In this document: piece by piece, positions 22,758-34,858 of the stretch
Layout: each line of letters starts with the position of its first letter
Numbering within the stretch: the first letter of the stretch is position 1
Source of the DNA: Limnohabitans sp. T6-20
Lineage (GTDB): Bacteria > Pseudomonadota > Gammaproteobacteria > Burkholderiales > Burkholderiaceae_C
DNA: 64,000 nt
Assembly: GCF_003063505.1 (NCBI RefSeq)
Contig: NZ_NERW01000002.1
Location: 992,001 to 1,056,000 of the forward strand
Reading direction: 5' to 3'
The notes under the pieces: generated by a model
The model's database searches: none
What the model saw: only the letters and a program-made list of their open reading frames with translations
Told to the model about the DNA's origin: nothing
Made by a program: the position numbers and the translations under genes

Positions 22758-23945
22758 TCAATGCAGATCACCCGGATATTCCCGGGTCAAGTCACGGGGA
22801 TCTGTGGGTTCTTGAACAACGGGGGGTAAGGCGGCCTTGACGATGTCGGACAAGGCCGAACGCAACAAGTCGAGCCCCTTGCCGGATTTGGCACTCAAAA
22901 ATACGCGGGGCACGGCCACACCGTCTTGCTCGTACTGGTCCTGCATTTGCAAGGGATAGCGCTCTGGCTCTAGGGCATCCAGCTTGTTGAACACCAGCAA
23001 TTGGGGCACGGTATCGGCACCAATCTCAGCCAGGACTTTTTGCACCTCGGCCATCTGCTCCGGGAAATCCGGGTTGGCCGCGTCCACCACATGCAGCAGC
23101 AAATCGGCTTCGGTCGCCTCTTGCAAGGTGGCCTGAAAAGCCTCCACCAAACCGTGCGGCAAATCACGGATAAAGCCCACCGTGTCGGACAAGGACACCG
23201 AACGGCCGGCCTCGCCCAAATAAAGCTGTCGCGTGGTGGTGTCCAAGGTGGCAAACAACTGGTCGGCGGCATAGGCCCGCGCTTTGACCAAGGCATTGAA
23301 CAAAGTGGATTTGCCTGCGTTGGTGTAACCCACCAGCGAAATGTTGAAAGTGTCGCGCCGCTCGCGTTGGCGGCGCTGTGTGTTGCGCTGTTTTTTGACC
23401 TTGACCAAGCGCTCCTTGATGCGCTTGATCGAGTCGTTGATCATGCGGCGGTCCAGCTCGATCTGGGTCTCGCCCGGGCCACCGCGCATGCCGATGCCGC
23501 CGCTTTGCCGCTCCAGGTGCGACCAGCGGCGCACCAATCGGGTACTCAGGTATTGCTGACGGGCCAACTCGACTTGCAACTTGCCTTCGTGGCTGTGCGC
23601 GCGTTGGCCAAAGATTTCAAGGATCAGCAAGGTGCGGTCATTCACTGGCAAGCCAATGTGGCGCTCCAGATTTCGCTGCTGCGCCGGGCTCAGGGCCTGG
23701 TCAAACAAGACCTCGACAGCGCCATGCATCAAGGCCAATTCCTTGATTTCGTCGGCTTTTCCGCTGCCCACAAACAGCGCAGGATCCGGTGCTTTGCGCT
23801 TGCAGGTCAGGCGAGCGACGGGCTTGAGCCCGCCCGATTCGGCCAGCAGACCCAGCTCTTTCAGGTCGGCGTCGAAATGCGGTAGCCCAAAGTCAACGCC
23901 GACCAATAAGGTCGGCGCGGGCTGGTTGGAAGATGTTTCAGACAA
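22758..23945 (-). CDS. hflX: Ribosome-associated GTPase HflX (TTG start)
   Basis: GTPase that splits stalled or stressed 70S ribosomes. The 395-residue protein has the N-terminal HflX domain, GGIGMRGGPGETQIELDRR linker near residues 149-167, Walker A GYTNAGKST at 206-214, DTVGFIRDLP switch 2 and NKLD specificity motif. The start is placed at the TTG at 23945 because a GGAGG (23959-23955) sits nine bases upstream. The TTG at 23954 abuts that site and cannot use it. There is no ATG candidate. A stem-loop partly covers the ribosome binding site. Confidence 0.94.
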   Translation of the reverse strand: MSETSSNQPAPTLLVGVDFGLPHFDADLKELGLLAESGGLKPVARLTCKRKAPDPALFVGSGKADEIKELALMHGAVEVLFDQALSPAQQRNLERHIGLPVNDRTLLILEIFGQRAHSHEGKLQVELARQQYLSTRLVRRWSHLERQSGGIGMRGGPGETQIELDRRMINDSIKRIKERLVKVKKQRNTQRRQRERRDTFNISLVGYTNAGKSTLFNALVKARAYAADQLFATLDTTTRQLYLGEAGRSVSLSDTVGFIRDLPHGLVEAFQATLQEATEADLLLHVVDAANPDFPEQMAEVQKVLAEIGADTVPQLLVFNKLDALEPERYPLQMQDQYEQDGVAVPRVFLSAKSGKGLDLLRSALSDIVKAALPPVVQEPTDPRDLTREYPGDLH

Positions 23946-23954
23946 TGTCAGCAA

Positions 23955-23981
23955 CCTCCGGCGGTGGGTTCAAACCGCCGG
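23955..23981 (-). promoter_or_regulatory. Stem-loop overlapping the hflX ribosome binding site
   Basis: A perfect 8-bp stem (23958-23965 with 23974-23981, CCGGCGGT against ACCGCCGG) with an eight-base loop. Its 3' arm on the minus strand includes the first two Gs of the GGAGG that precedes the hflX TTG. It lies in the 52-bp gap after hfq, so it could limit hflX translation or act as a partial terminator for hfq. No T-run follows. Confidence 0.5.
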
Positions 23982-23997
23982 CCGAGCAAAAACCGCA

Positions 23998-24243
23998 TCA
24001 AGCGGTGATTTCACCCGTTTCGGGTGTGCTGAAAGTCACAGAACGACCGGGAACGATGGTCGAAATGGCGTGCTTGTAGACCATTTGCGTCACGGTGTTG
24101 CGCAAGAGAACCACGTATTGGTCAAAAGATTCGATCTGACCTTGCAGCTTGATGCCGTTCACGAGGTAAATCGAGACAGGCACGTGCTCGCGGCGCAGTG
24201 CGTTCAAGAAGGGGTCTTGCAAAAGTTGACCTTTGTTGCTCAC
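23998..24243 (-). CDS. hfq: RNA chaperone Hfq (GTG start)
   Basis: Sm-like hexameric chaperone that pairs small RNAs with mRNAs. The 81-residue protein starts with [19 protein letters not shown] and shows the Sm1 block ([20 protein letters not shown]) and Sm2 VYKHAIS at residues 55-61. The start is a GTG at 24243 with a GGAGA about six bases upstream; the longer ATG frame at 24276 would add eleven atypical residues. The acidic C-terminal tail is short. It lies between der and hflX, a conserved arrangement. Confidence 0.96.
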   Translation of the reverse strand: MSNKGQLLQDPFLNALRREHVPVSIYLVNGIKLQGQIESFDQYVVLLRNTVTQMVYKHAISTIVPGRSVTFSTPETGEITA

Positions 24244-24331
24244 GATATTCTCCGTGTTCAGAAGTTTTGAAGCCATGACCTTACCACAGGGCCAACAGCT
24301 GATTGAGAGAAAAACGCTATTTCCTCAAATC

Positions 24332-25672
24332 TCAACTGGATTCCTTGTCGGCAAACGGGTTGGTAGATGTCTTCATCTCGATGCGCAAAGGCGTGCCCGA
24401 CAAATTGAAGGCTTTGCGGAAGCGTCCTTCCAGAAAACGCTTGTACGTGTCGGTCACATGTTCGAGCGAGTTGCCATGGATCACGATCACCGGCGGGTTC
24501 ATGCCACCCTGGTGGGCGTAGCGCAACTTGGGGCGGAACATGCCGCCGCGCTGCGGACTTTGAAACTGCACGGCCTCCAGCAGCAGGCGGGTCAAAATCG
24601 GCGTGCTCATCTTGCACATGGCCGATTTGTGCGCCTGGATGATCGACGCCCAGACCGGGCCCAATCCCTGGCGTTTTTTGGCCGAGATGAAGTGCATGTT
24701 GGCAAAGCTCAAAAACGGCAGGCGGTTTTCAATCGAGCGCTGCACCAACTGGCGCTGGTATTCATCGATCGCATCCCACTTGTTGACAGCCAGCACCATG
24801 GCGCGGCCACTTTCAAGGGCGTAGCCTGCAATGTGCGCATCTTGGTCGGTCACGCCCTGCTCGGCGTCGAGCAAGAGCAAAACCACGTTGGCTGACTCGA
24901 TGGCTTGCAGGGTTTTGACGACCGAAAACTTTTCGATGGCTTCAAACACCTTGCCTTTGCGGCGCAAACCGGCGGTGTCGATCAGCTCGAATTTTTGGCC
25001 TTGGCGCTCGAACGGCACCGAAATCGCGTCGCGCGTGGTGCCCGGCATGTCAAAAGCCACCAGACGCTCTTCACCGAGCCAAGTGTTGATCAGGGTCGAC
25101 TTGCCCACGTTGGGACGTCCTGCCACGGCCAGCTTGATGACCGAGGGATCTTCTTCGGTTTCTTCGGGCTCATCGGGCAAATTGAGCAACTCAAAGGCCA
25201 ACTCGACCAGACCACGTGTGCCCTGGCCGTGCGCAGCCGAGATGGCGATCACCTCACCCAGACCCAGTTCATAGAACTCGGTCAGCTGGATGCCTTCCAG
25301 CATGCCCTCAGCCTTGTTGGCGACCAAGAGGCAAGGTTTGCCGATCTTTCGCAGGTATTTGGCGATGTCGTGGTCTTGTGCGGACAAACCGCCGCGGGCA
25401 TCGACCACAAAAATGACCACATCGGCCTCAGCCACAGCTTGCTGCGTTTGCTTGGCCATCTCTTTGTAAATGCCGCTGCTGGCGTCGGGCTCAAAACCAC
25501 CCGTGTCGATCACAATGAATTCTTGACGACCTTGTTTGCCATTGCCGTAATGGCGGTCACGGGTCAGACCCGCAAAGTCGGCCACGATGGCATCCCGGCT
25601 CTTGGTGAGTCGGTTGAACAGCGTGGATTTGCCCACATTGGGGCGGCCAACGAGGGCCAGTACAGGTTTCAC
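24332..25672 (-). CDS. der: Ribosome biogenesis GTPase Der (EngA)
   Basis: Tandem-GTPase factor for 50S subunit assembly. The 446-residue protein has two G domains, each with GRPNVGKST (residues 9-17 and 185-193), DTGGFE and DTAGLRRKG switch 2 motifs, and NKAEG/NKWD specificity motifs, followed by the KH-like domain (residues about 350-440). Length and order are normal. It is preceded by bamB with a 19-bp gap. Confidence 0.96.
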   Translation of the reverse strand: MKPVLALVGRPNVGKSTLFNRLTKSRDAIVADFAGLTRDRHYGNGKQGRQEFIVIDTGGFEPDASSGIYKEMAKQTQQAVAEADVVIFVVDARGGLSAQDHDIAKYLRKIGKPCLLVANKAEGMLEGIQLTEFYELGLGEVIAISAAHGQGTRGLVELAFELLNLPDEPEETEEDPSVIKLAVAGRPNVGKSTLINTWLGEERLVAFDMPGTTRDAISVPFERQGQKFELIDTAGLRRKGKVFEAIEKFSVVKTLQAIESANVVLLLLDAEQGVTDQDAHIAGYALESGRAMVLAVNKWDAIDEYQRQLVQRSIENRLPFLSFANMHFISAKKRQGLGPVWASIIQAHKSAMCKMSTPILTRLLLEAVQFQSPQRGGMFRPKLRYAHQGGMNPPVIVIHGNSLEHVTDTYKRFLEGRFRKAFNLSGTPLRIEMKTSTNPFADKESS

Positions 25673-25691
25673 TTAAAAATTTTCCGATCCA

Positions 25692-26828
25692 TCATTCAGG
25701 GCGAAATCCGAAGACGCCCCCGGTGCGTGTCACCACCACCAAAGTTTGGCCAGCGGCCACGGGTTTGCCCACCACGGCGCTGCCATCTGTGCTCAAGCGT
25801 TGCAACGCTTGGCCATCCTGACGCGCCAAAAAGTGAACCAAGCCCTTGTCATCTCCCAGCACCACCGAGCGCCCCAGCACCAAGGGCGCACTCAGGCCCC
25901 GAAAGCGCAAAGCGTCTTGCGTCCAGGCGGGCTGACCGCCCTGCCGCTGCCAAGCCACGACCTTGCTGTCGGACTCAGCGCCAAAAACCAGATTTTCGTC
26001 ACCATCCAAACCTTCGTGGCCTTGCGCTGGGCGTGTCCACAAAGTGGTGCCACGGTTGGCATCCACGCACGACACAGCCGACTGGAATGCGCGCACGCAC
26101 ACCGCATTGCCCTGACGGCTGGCCCCTGCGACCAAGTCCACCATACGCTCAACTTCGTTGGTGCCCCGCGACGAACCGATCAGGGTTTCCCAGCGCACAG
26201 CGCCTGTGCTCGGGTTGAGGGAAGCCAGACGCCCACCCCAGCCCGCCAGCAAGGTGTCGCCAAACGGGATCAGCAAACCAGCCTGCTGCAACACCAGCGG
26301 ATCGCCCGTGCGCTGCTGGGTCCAGAGCTTTTGTCCGGAAGCACCATCGAGCGCTGTGACAGCACGGTCAGCGGTCAACACAAAAACGCGGGCACCGGCC
26401 ACCAAAGGCGCGGTGTAAGACAAGGCGGGCAAGCGGTAGCGCCAAACCACTTTGCCCGCTTCGATGGCCACCACTTCATTGGTTTGCGTGATCACGGCAA
26501 AACGCTGACCGTCACCGCTCACACCCGCCTGAATGGGCGTATTGAGGTTGAGACGCCAAACATCCTGACCTGTGCCCGCATTGATCAAGGCCACTTGGCC
26601 TTGTGTGGAGGCCACAGCGACTTGATCGCCATGAACCGAAGCAAACAAAGGGGTCGTGACAGCGCCAATGCTGTTGGACCAGATTTTTTGGACCGCCAAC
26701 TGCCCCGACACAGCGGGCAATGCCGCTGGCTGTGGTTTTTCAGGTGCGCTGGAACAGGCAGAAATGGCAATCGCCAAAGCGCCCAGCAAAGACACGCGAA
26801 TCCAGGTGTTCGAAAAAACAGTCATCAC
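25692..26828 (-). CDS. bamB: Outer membrane protein assembly factor BamB
   Basis: Lipoprotein subunit of the BAM complex that inserts outer-membrane beta-barrels. The 378-residue protein has a signal peptide ending in ISAC (lipidated C25), then PQQ-like beta-propeller repeats, seen as recurring W-R/G-x-L and aliphatic blade motifs such as GQDVWRLNLNTPIQAG. It overlaps the stop of the upstream YfgM-like gene by ATGA at 26825-26828, as expected for this conserved gene pair. Confidence 0.94.
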   Translation of the reverse strand: MMTVFSNTWIRVSLLGALAIAISACSSAPEKPQPAALPAVSGQLAVQKIWSNSIGAVTTPLFASVHGDQVAVASTQGQVALINAGTGQDVWRLNLNTPIQAGVSGDGQRFAVITQTNEVVAIEAGKVVWRYRLPALSYTAPLVAGARVFVLTADRAVTALDGASGQKLWTQQRTGDPLVLQQAGLLIPFGDTLLAGWGGRLASLNPSTGAVRWETLIGSSRGTNEVERMVDLVAGASRQGNAVCVRAFQSAVSCVDANRGTTLWTRPAQGHEGLDGDENLVFGAESDSKVVAWQRQGGQPAWTQDALRFRGLSAPLVLGRSVVLGDDKGLVHFLARQDGQALQRLSTDGSAVVGKPVAAGQTLVVVTRTGGVFGFRPE

Positions 26829-27496
26829 TTTTGGGTCTCCGAAACAACAGCCGTGTCAGGCTCGACGCCCAAGGCATTGAGTTTGGCTTGCACCAAACGA
26901 CGATAGTCAGGGGTTTCCACCAGTTTTTGCCAAGCTTGCTGGTAAGCCGCAATGGCTTCAGCTGTTTGCCCCCTGGCTTGCAAAACATCCCCACGCAAAT
27001 CCGCAGCCAAGCCGACCATGGCCGGTGTGAACTCTTGGGTCAATTGTTTCAAGGCATCGTCGTAAGCCTTGGCATCCAGCTGCAAAGCGGCCAAACGCAA
27101 ACGGGCGATGTCACGGTAAGCCTTGTCAGAGGCCCCGTTGGCAACCCAGCTCAATGCCTCACGGGCCGCATCGGATTTGCCTTGGGCTTGCAGTGTTTTG
27201 GCGGCCAACAAAGCCGATTGCTGGGCAAACTGCGTTGCGCCAAACTTGTCTTTCATGTCGGCCAGACTGCGCTTCACGCGAGCGACATCACCCGACGCAG
27301 CGGCGCGCTCGACTTCGTCGTAAAGTGCCGCAGCCTTGGTGGCCTGCGTCCGTTCCCAATATTGGTAACCGTTCCAGGCTGCATAGCTGCCCAAAATCGC
27401 GATCAACAACCAGGAGATCAGGTTGCCATAGGTCTTCCAGAAATGCTTGATCTGGTCGAGTTGTTCTTGTTCTTCGAGGTCGAGTGGGGTGGCCAT
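26825..27496 (-). CDS. YfgM/ancillary SecYEG translocon subunit-like TPR membrane protein
   Basis: A 223-residue protein with one membrane helix near residues 25-45 (LISWLLIAILGSYAAWNGYQ) and a periplasmic region of TPR-like helices rich in Ala (for example AAREALSW and AIAAYQQAW). This matches the YfgM/DUF2133 family, associated in E. coli with SecYEG and periplasmic chaperones. It sits between hisS and bamB, its usual place. Confidence 0.88.
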   Translation of the reverse strand: MATPLDLEEQEQLDQIKHFWKTYGNLISWLLIAILGSYAAWNGYQYWERTQATKAAALYDEVERAAASGDVARVKRSLADMKDKFGATQFAQQSALLAAKTLQAQGKSDAAREALSWVANGASDKAYRDIARLRLAALQLDAKAYDDALKQLTQEFTPAMVGLAADLRGDVLQARGQTAEAIAAYQQAWQKLVETPDYRRLVQAKLNALGVEPDTAVVSETQK

Positions 27497-27521
27497 GGTG
27501 TTTTTAAATGCAATGAACGCG

Positions 27522-28858
27522 TCAAGTGTTGGATTGTAGGCTGTGGGCCCATTCGGCCACCTGCGCCAAAGGCTCGGTGCGCTGGGCACCTGCGCCATCG
27601 CGCAGCGATTTGACTGCGACCAGGCCCTGGGCCAGTTCTTCTGCGCCAAAAACCAGCGCATAACGGGCACCCGAGCCATCGGCTTTTTTGAACTGGGACT
27701 TCATGCTGCCCATGCCGTCGCCCCCCGCCCCGCTTGCACCCGCGTGCATCTGGGCCGACACGCCCTGCGCGCGCAAAGCTTGCAGCACCTGCATCGCCAC
27801 CGGCAAGGCGGCGGTCTCCGGGATGATGGCGTAGACATCGGGGGCCAGATCGGGCAAAGCCTCGCCTTGCTCTTTGATGAGTTCGAGCACGCGCTCGACC
27901 CCCAGCGCCCAGCCCACCGCAGGCGACGGCTTGCCACCAACTTGCTCTATCAGGTAATCGTAGCGACCACCGCCACAGATCGTGCCTTGCGAGCCCAAAC
28001 TGGTGGTGATGAACTCGAACACCGTGAGGTTGTAGTAGTCCATGCCGCGCACCAGGCGCGGGTTGATGCTGTAGGCCACGCCATTGGCATCCAGAATGGC
28101 TTTGACCGCGTTGAAGTGGGCCAAAGAGGCTTCACCCAAAAAGTCGAGCAGACGCGGTGCCGACTCGACCACGCTTTGCATGGCCGGGTTCTTGGTGTCC
28201 AGAATGCGCAGCGGGTTGCTGTGCAGGCGGCGCTTGGCCTCTTCGTCGAGCACATCGCTGTGTTTTTCGAGGTGAGCAATCAGTGCGGCGCGGTGGGCTT
28301 GGCGCTCTGCAGGCTGACCGAGGCTGTTGAGTTCCAGGCGAACATCTTTCAGGCCCAGCACTTTCCAGAGGTCGTTGGCCAGCAAGATGAGTTCGGCGTC
28401 GACCTCAGCACCGCCAAAACCCAGCACTTCGGCACCGATCTGGTGAAACTGGCGGTAGCGGCCGCGTTGGGGGCGCTCATGGCGGAACATGGGGCCCATG
28501 TAATACAGGCGTTTGCCGCCTTCGTAGAGCAAGTTGTGCTCGACCACGGCGCGCACCAAACCGGCCGTGCCTTCAGGGCGCAGGGTCAATTGCTCGCCGT
28601 TCAGGCGGTCTTCAAAGGAGTACATCTCCTTTTCGACGATGTCGGTCACCTCGCCCAGACCGCGCACAAACAGTGCCGTGGGCTCGACGATGGGCAGGCG
28701 CACATTGCGATAGGCATAGCGGGCCATCAGGCCGCGTACTTGCGCTTCCAGCCATTCCCAGCGCGCCGAGTCGGGCGGCAGGATGTCGTTCATGCCCTTG
28801 ACGCCCACCAGCTTCTGGGCTTTGGCCGCCTTGGGCGCTTGTTCTTTTTGAGGCTCGC

Positions 28859-28862
<4 letters not shown>
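27522..28862 (-). CDS. hisS: Histidine--tRNA ligase
   Basis: Class IIa aminoacyl-tRNA synthetase. The 446-residue protein shows motif 2 ([25 protein letters not shown]), the histidine-specific ARGLDYY-type element read here as [14 protein letters not shown], a [10 protein letters not shown] motif 3 region, and a C-terminal anticodon-binding domain. A Lys/Ala-rich N-terminal extension of about 18 residues precedes [12 protein letters not shown]. The start overlaps the ispG stop by four bases. Confidence 0.96.
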
Positions 28863-30126
<1,264 letters not shown>

Positions 30127-30130
<4 letters not shown>

Positions 30131-31086
30131 GGCTGCACCTCGAAACGTGCCACGTTGACCTTGGTATGGGGCTTGAGATCGAAGGCCTGGCCTTTGAAAG
30201 TAACCTGAATGGCCTCTGCTCGGCCAATCACCACATTCACGGCTTGCGGTGTGGGCAAGCGATTCGTTTCACCCGCTTTCAAAACGCCATTCCAGACCAC
30301 TTGGTTTTTGGCATCGCGGACTTCGATCCAGCTGCTTTCTGTGGCGGTGAATTGCAATTGCGGCACGGGCCCACTGGCAGCGGGCGGTGGCGACTTCGGC
30401 GCGGCGTTGGCTGCCGCTGGCAGGTTTTGAATGGCCACAGACGTTTCGAGAACCGTCGTCACCGATGGCGACGATGCAGGTGCTGTCACCACGGTGGGCA
30501 CCACAGAAACAGCCCCCAAGGGCGCGGCATCTGCCGCAGAAGTCGAGGCTTGAGCGTCGGGCTCGGAGGTGACCGTTCGCACCTCGGGGGCCGATGCGGT
30601 GAATTGAGCAGATACCTGATCCAGCCAGGCCCACTGCGCAGGACTTGGCAACCAGATCAAGGCCGCAATCATGACCAACATGCTGGCAGCTGCCCAACCG
30701 GCACGCGCTGGAATACGCGGCGATGGGCCACGCATACGACCAAAATCAGTGGGGCGCACATAAGCTTGACGCACAGCGCCATGCGGCTCCAGATAGGTGC
30801 CACCATGGGGCAACAAAGCCAAAACAGGTGCAGGGTCGATGCGCAGTTGCCGACAAACACTGGAAGCCAAGCCGCGGACAAACACCGGACTCTGGTCAAG
30901 CTGGTATTGATCCGCCTCCAAAGCCTCCAGTTGACGAACCGGGATCTTCAGGTTCACGGACAAAACGGCCAAATGCACGCCGGCTCGAAGGCGCGCAGCT
31001 TTGAGCCATTGCCCAGCCGTTTTTGCAGCATCCGGGGTGCTGTCGGGCGTGACCAAAACTTCATCCTGCGTTGGGTTTTCAGACAT
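30127..31086 (-). CDS. rodZ: Cytoskeletal protein RodZ-like, HTH and DUF4115 domains
   Basis: Membrane-anchored helper of MreB that shapes the cell. The 319-residue protein has a cytoplasmic Cro/C1-like helix-turn-helix domain (about residues 25-95), a membrane helix (about 130-147), a long Ala/Pro/Thr/Val periplasmic linker, and a C-terminal beta domain (DUF4115) with [17 protein letters not shown]. The start ATG at 31086 overlaps the rlmN stop by 8 bases; the open frame extends upstream into rlmN but is not family-like. Confidence 0.9.
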
Positions 31087-32230
31087 CACCAGGCTCCTGG
31101 GGTTGAACAGAAGAAACAGGCACCAACTGGATGGTGCGTTGTTGTGCCATGCGACTTTGCACTTGTGTGCGGTCTTTGACATCGCCCGCCAATTGCCCGC
31201 AAGCGGCGTCAATGTCATCGCCCCGGGTTTTGCGCACCGTGGTCACCAAACCCGCGTCCTGCAGTTGTTTGGCAAAGGCTTGCACACGGGCTTGCGACGA
31301 ACGCAACAGGCCCGAAGCAGGGAAAGGATTGAAAGGAATCAAATTGAACTTGCAGCGCAGGCCCTGTTTGGCGTGTTTTTGCACCAGATCGATCAGTTGA
31401 TGCGCGTGCTCTGCCTGGTCATTCACACCATCGAGCATGCAATATTCAAAGGTGATGAAATCACGCGGCGCATGGGCCAAATAGCCAATGCAAGCCTGCA
31501 TCAGTTCATCCAGTGGGTATTTGCGGTTCAGCGGCACCAGGTTGTCACGCAGCGCGTCGTTGGGCGCATGCAGCGACACCGCCAGCGCCACAGGGCAATC
31601 GGCCGACAAACGTTCGATCATCGGCACCACACCCGATGTGGACACGGTCACCCGGCGACGAGACAGGCCGTAGCCATGGTCGTCGAGCATGGCGCGCAAA
31701 GCAGGTACCAAAGCCGAGTAGTTTTGCAAGGGCTCGCCCATGCCCATCATCACCACATTGGAGATGACGCGCTCTTCGGTCTTGAGGTGCTTGCGCAAAA
31801 AGTGTTCGGCAAACCACAGTTGGGCGAGGATTTCGCCTGTGGTCAGGTTGCGGCTGAAGCCTTGGTGGCCTGTGGAGCAAAAACGGCAGCCCACGGCGCA
31901 ACCGGCCTGGGAAGAAATGCACAAGGTGCCCCGATCGTCTTCGGGAATGAACACCGATTCGATGGCATTGCCATCGCCGACATCGAACAGCCACTTGATG
32001 GTGCCATCGGTCGACATGTGTTGACTGATCACGGGCAGCGCCGAAACGTGCGCGTGAGATGTGAGTTTTTGACGCAAAGACTTGGCCAAATCACTCATCT
32101 GATCGAAATCAGAAGCGCCCCGCTGGTGAATCCAGCGGAACAACTGGGTGGCCCGAAAGCGCTTTTCGCCCAGCCCCTCACAAAAAACGGCCAGACCTTC
32201 CAGGTCGAATTCGAGAAGGTTGGCCGTCAT
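31079..32230 (-). CDS. rlmN: Dual-specificity 23S rRNA/tRNA adenine-C2 methyltransferase
   Basis: Radical SAM methyltransferase that methylates A2503 of 23S rRNA and A37 of several tRNAs. The 383-residue protein has cluster cysteines C111, C115 and C118 (CAVGCRFC) and the resolving cysteine C344 in [10 protein letters not shown]. The stop overlaps the rodZ start. ndk lies 31 bases upstream, and a small hairpin (32239-32257, stem GTCGCG) occupies that gap. Confidence 0.96.
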   Translation of the reverse strand: MTANLLEFDLEGLAVFCEGLGEKRFRATQLFRWIHQRGASDFDQMSDLAKSLRQKLTSHAHVSALPVISQHMSTDGTIKWLFDVGDGNAIESVFIPEDDRGTLCISSQAGCAVGCRFCSTGHQGFSRNLTTGEILAQLWFAEHFLRKHLKTEERVISNVVMMGMGEPLQNYSALVPALRAMLDDHGYGLSRRRVTVSTSGVVPMIERLSADCPVALAVSLHAPNDALRDNLVPLNRKYPLDELMQACIGYLAHAPRDFITFEYCMLDGVNDQAEHAHQLIDLVQKHAKQGLRCKFNLIPFNPFPASGLLRSSQARVQAFAKQLQDAGLVTTVRKTRGDDIDAACGQLAGDVKDRTQVQSRMAQQRTIQLVPVSSVQPQEPGDV

Positions 32231-32261
32231 GGGGTCTGGTCGCGCTGGAGCCGCGACGCTA

Positions 32262-32687
32262 TCAGCGTGGGTAAACGTTCATGCCAGCGAAGAAGAATGC
32301 GACTTCAGCGGCAGCAGTTTCAGGGGCGTCAGAACCGTGCACAGCGTTGGCATCGATGCTGTCAGCGAAGTCAGCACGGATGGTGCCAGCGTCAGCTTTC
32401 TTGGGGTCGGTAGCGCCCATCAGGTCACGGTTCTTGGCGATGGCGTTCTCGCCTTCCAGAGCCTGGATCATCACGGGACCGGAGATCATGAAGTCAACCA
32501 GGTCCTTGAAGAAAGGACGTGCTTTGTGCACAGCGTAGAACTGCTCGGCTTCGCCGCGTGACAAGTGAGCCATCTTGGCGGCGACCACTTTCAGGCCTGC
32601 AGCTTCGAAACGGGCATAGATCTGACCGATGACGTTCTTGGCGACGGCGTCAGGCTTGATGATGGAGAGGGTGCGTTCGATGGCCAT
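32262..32687 (-). CDS. ndk: Nucleoside-diphosphate kinase
   Basis: Equilibrates nucleoside di- and triphosphates through a phospho-histidine. The 141-residue protein has the catalytic H117 in [10 protein letters not shown] and the usual [13 protein letters not shown]-terminus. The ATG at 32687 is the family start; the extra open frame upstream is non-conserved. It lies at the head of the rlmN-rodZ-ispG-hisS-yfgM-bamB-der run, which may be one long transcript with internal promoters. Confidence 0.97.
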   Translation of the reverse strand: MAIERTLSIIKPDAVAKNVIGQIYARFEAAGLKVVAAKMAHLSRGEAEQFYAVHKARPFFKDLVDFMISGPVMIQALEGENAIAKNRDLMGATDPKKADAGTIRADFADSIDANAVHGSDAPETAAAEVAFFFAGMNVYPR

Positions 32688-32745
32688 GGTATTTCCTGTA
32701 ACGAGAGAGTTTTTAAAGCATTTTTGCCATGCGGCAAAGCCTACT

Positions 32746-32751
32746 ATTCTA
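32746..32751 (-). promoter_or_regulatory. Possible ndk -10 element
   Basis: TAGAAT on the minus strand, about 60 bases upstream of the ndk start in a 125-bp intergenic gap. No strong -35 sequence lies at the ideal distance (TTGGCA is only 13 bases away), so this is a weak candidate. Confidence 0.3.
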
Positions 32752-32812
32752 ACCTGAGCAGACCTGCCAAATGACACCGCGAAGCCACATGGCCCCACGG
32801 GAGAAACTGAAA

Positions 32813-34021
32813 TTAACGGCTGCGACCACCGCCGCCACGCCCACCCCGGCCTGGACCACCCGGGGCCTTTTTCAAGCGGTTGAAGCTCTCGGCGCCAATG
32901 TACTTGGCCTCGCTTTTCGGGGCATCCGCTTTGGCATGCAAGCCAGAACCGCCGGGGGCCTGGTTGGGCTTGGCTGCGGGTTTGGCGCGCGGCACGGCGG
33001 TTCCTGCCCTGCCCTGTCCACCCGTACGGGGGCGGCGGTCGTTGCGGTCGGTGCGTGAAACCGGGCGAGGCGCGGTTGGCCGCGTCCGGTCAACGGTGCC
33101 CGCAGCACGCATGAGCGAGCGGATATCGGCTTCGTCCAGCTCAAGCCAAGCGCCGCGACGCAAACCATGCGGCAACACCATGGCCCCGTAACGGATACGG
33201 ATCAGGCGACTGACCGCGTGGCCCACGGCCTCCATCATGCGGCGCACCTCGCGGTTGCGGCCTTCCGAAATCGTGACGCGGTACCAGCAATTGGAGCCTT
33301 CGCCGCCTCCGTCCTCGATGGAGCCAAACTGGGCTGCACCGTCGTCCAGCATCACGCCGTCCAGCAGGCGCTGCTTTTCTTCCTTGCTCAAAGCGCCCAG
33401 CACGCGAACAGCGTATTCGCGCTCCAAGCCAAAACGAGGGTGCATCAGCTGGTTGGCCAGCTCACCCGAGCTGGTAAACAACAACAAACCCTCTGTGTTC
33501 AAGTCCAGGCGGCCTACCGACTGCCATTTGCCGTTTTGCAGGCGTGGCAATTTGCGAAACACCGAGGGGCGGTTTTGCGGATCGTCGTGGCTGACGATCT
33601 CACCCGCAGGCTTGTGGTAGGCGATGACACGCGGTGGTGGCGGGTCAATGCGGATGTGGATTGGCTTGCCGTTGACCTTGATCTGGTCACCGTATTGCAC
33701 GCGCTGGCCCACGTGGGCGGGCTCGTTGTTGACCGAAATGCGGCCTTCGGCAATCAGCTTTTCCATCTCCAGGCGCGAGCCCATGCCCGCTTGCGCCAGC
33801 ACTTTGTGCAGCTTGGGCGAATCGGTCTGGGGTGCCAAAACGCGCTTGCCCAAATCGATGGCAACGTCTTCGGTGGCCTCTTCGTCATCGAATTGCCCCG
33901 ACACCACATCGGCCAACTCAATCGGCTTGTACACCGACTCGGCAGGCGCATCGGCCTTGGTTGAACGGCCAGCGGTGTCTGGTTTGGACGAGCGGCTGTC
34001 GTCTTGAGGATCTTGGTTCAT
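32813..34021 (-). CDS. rluB: 23S rRNA pseudouridine synthase, RluB family, with basic tail
   Basis: RsuA/RluB-type pseudouridine synthase. The S4 RNA-binding domain lies near residues 70-115, and the catalytic aspartate is D173 in [13 protein letters not shown]. The core is flanked by an acidic, disordered N-terminus of about 65 residues and a C-terminal tail of about 90 residues rich in Arg, Pro, Lys and Gly that ends in a run of RGG-like repeats. The total of 402 residues is longer than the E. coli enzyme because of these tails. It overlaps scpB by ATGA. Confidence 0.9.
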   Translation of the reverse strand: MNQDPQDDSRSSKPDTAGRSTKADAPAESVYKPIELADVVSGQFDDEEATEDVAIDLGKRVLAPQTDSPKLHKVLAQAGMGSRLEMEKLIAEGRISVNNEPAHVGQRVQYGDQIKVNGKPIHIRIDPPPPRVIAYHKPAGEIVSHDDPQNRPSVFRKLPRLQNGKWQSVGRLDLNTEGLLLFTSSGELANQLMHPRFGLEREYAVRVLGALSKEEKQRLLDGVMLDDGAAQFGSIEDGGGEGSNCWYRVTISEGRNREVRRMMEAVGHAVSRLIRIRYGAMVLPHGLRRGAWLELDEADIRSLMRAAGTVDRTRPTAPRPVSRTDRNDRRPRTGGQGRAGTAVPRAKPAAKPNQAPGGSGLHAKADAPKSEAKYIGAESFNRLKKAPGGPGRGGRGGGGRSR

Positions 34022-34785
34022 GTATTGGAGGACTCTTCGCCATGCAGCGGACGGTCAGTGGGGTTATCTGTGTTCGCAGACAGGCTAGGATCATCGCTGT
34101 GATCGGGTGGCACGCCAGAGGCGTCTTGGGGTTCAAAAGGTGCGGCAGATTCAGCCGCCTCATCGGGCACGATGGGCATCTCAAAAGGCAAGGCATTGAT
34201 GGCCTCTTCCAGAGACAAGGACGGCTGCACGGGCAACTCGTCCACCAAACCCGACAAGGCGGTCGTTTGGCCGTCGACCTGCGAGAGCATGGGCAATTGG
34301 TCGAGTGCAGACAAGCCCAAATCGTCCAGAAACTGGCGCGTGGTGGCATACAGGCCTGGTCGGCCTACGGTTTCACGGTGGCCAATGACTTCGACCCATC
34401 CTCGGTCTTCCAATTGCTTGAGAATTTGCGAGTTGATGGTCACACCCCGAATGTCTTCCATGTCACCACGGGTCACCGGTTGCCGATAAGCAATGATGGC
34501 CAGGGTTTCCAGCACCGCACGGGTGTATTTGGGTGGTTTTTCGGGATGCAGCCGGTCCAGGTACTGGCGCAATTCGGGGCGGCTTTGAAAACGCCAACCG
34601 CTGGCCACACTGGTCAGTTCCAGGCCTTTCTGGGCCCATTCTTGTTGCAGGTCTTGCAGCATTTGCCGCAGGGTGTCGGCCCCTAGCGCATCGTCAAATA
34701 AAACGCGCATGTCGCGCAATGACAATGGCTGACCCGCTGTGAGCAAGGCCGTTTCCAAGACACGCTTGGCTTGCGCCGTATTCAT
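34018..34785 (-). CDS. scpB: Segregation and condensation protein B
   Basis: Winged-helix partner of ScpA in the SMC condensin complex. The 255-residue protein has two winged-helix modules in the first 170 residues, with the typical [20 protein letters not shown] and [18 protein letters not shown] blocks. It ends in an acidic Asp/Pro/Ser-rich tail of about 80 residues. scpA is not adjacent and is not in the window. Confidence 0.93.
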   Translation of the reverse strand: MNTAQAKRVLETALLTAGQPLSLRDMRVLFDDALGADTLRQMLQDLQQEWAQKGLELTSVASGWRFQSRPELRQYLDRLHPEKPPKYTRAVLETLAIIAYRQPVTRGDMEDIRGVTINSQILKQLEDRGWVEVIGHRETVGRPGLYATTRQFLDDLGLSALDQLPMLSQVDGQTTALSGLVDELPVQPSLSLEEAINALPFEMPIVPDEAAESAAPFEPQDASGVPPDHSDDPSLSANTDNPTDRPLHGEESSNT

Positions 34786-34858
34786 GTGTCGATCTTTCGG
34801 GAAAAAAACGCCTCACGGCGTCGAAGGTGCAGAGGTCATAGCCGTTTCCATCAAGAAA

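Noticed and set aside
32239..32257. Hairpin GTCGCG/CGCGAC between ndk and rlmN as a terminator
   Set aside because: Only 6 bp, no T-run, and the gap is inside a likely operon. Mentioned under rlmN only.
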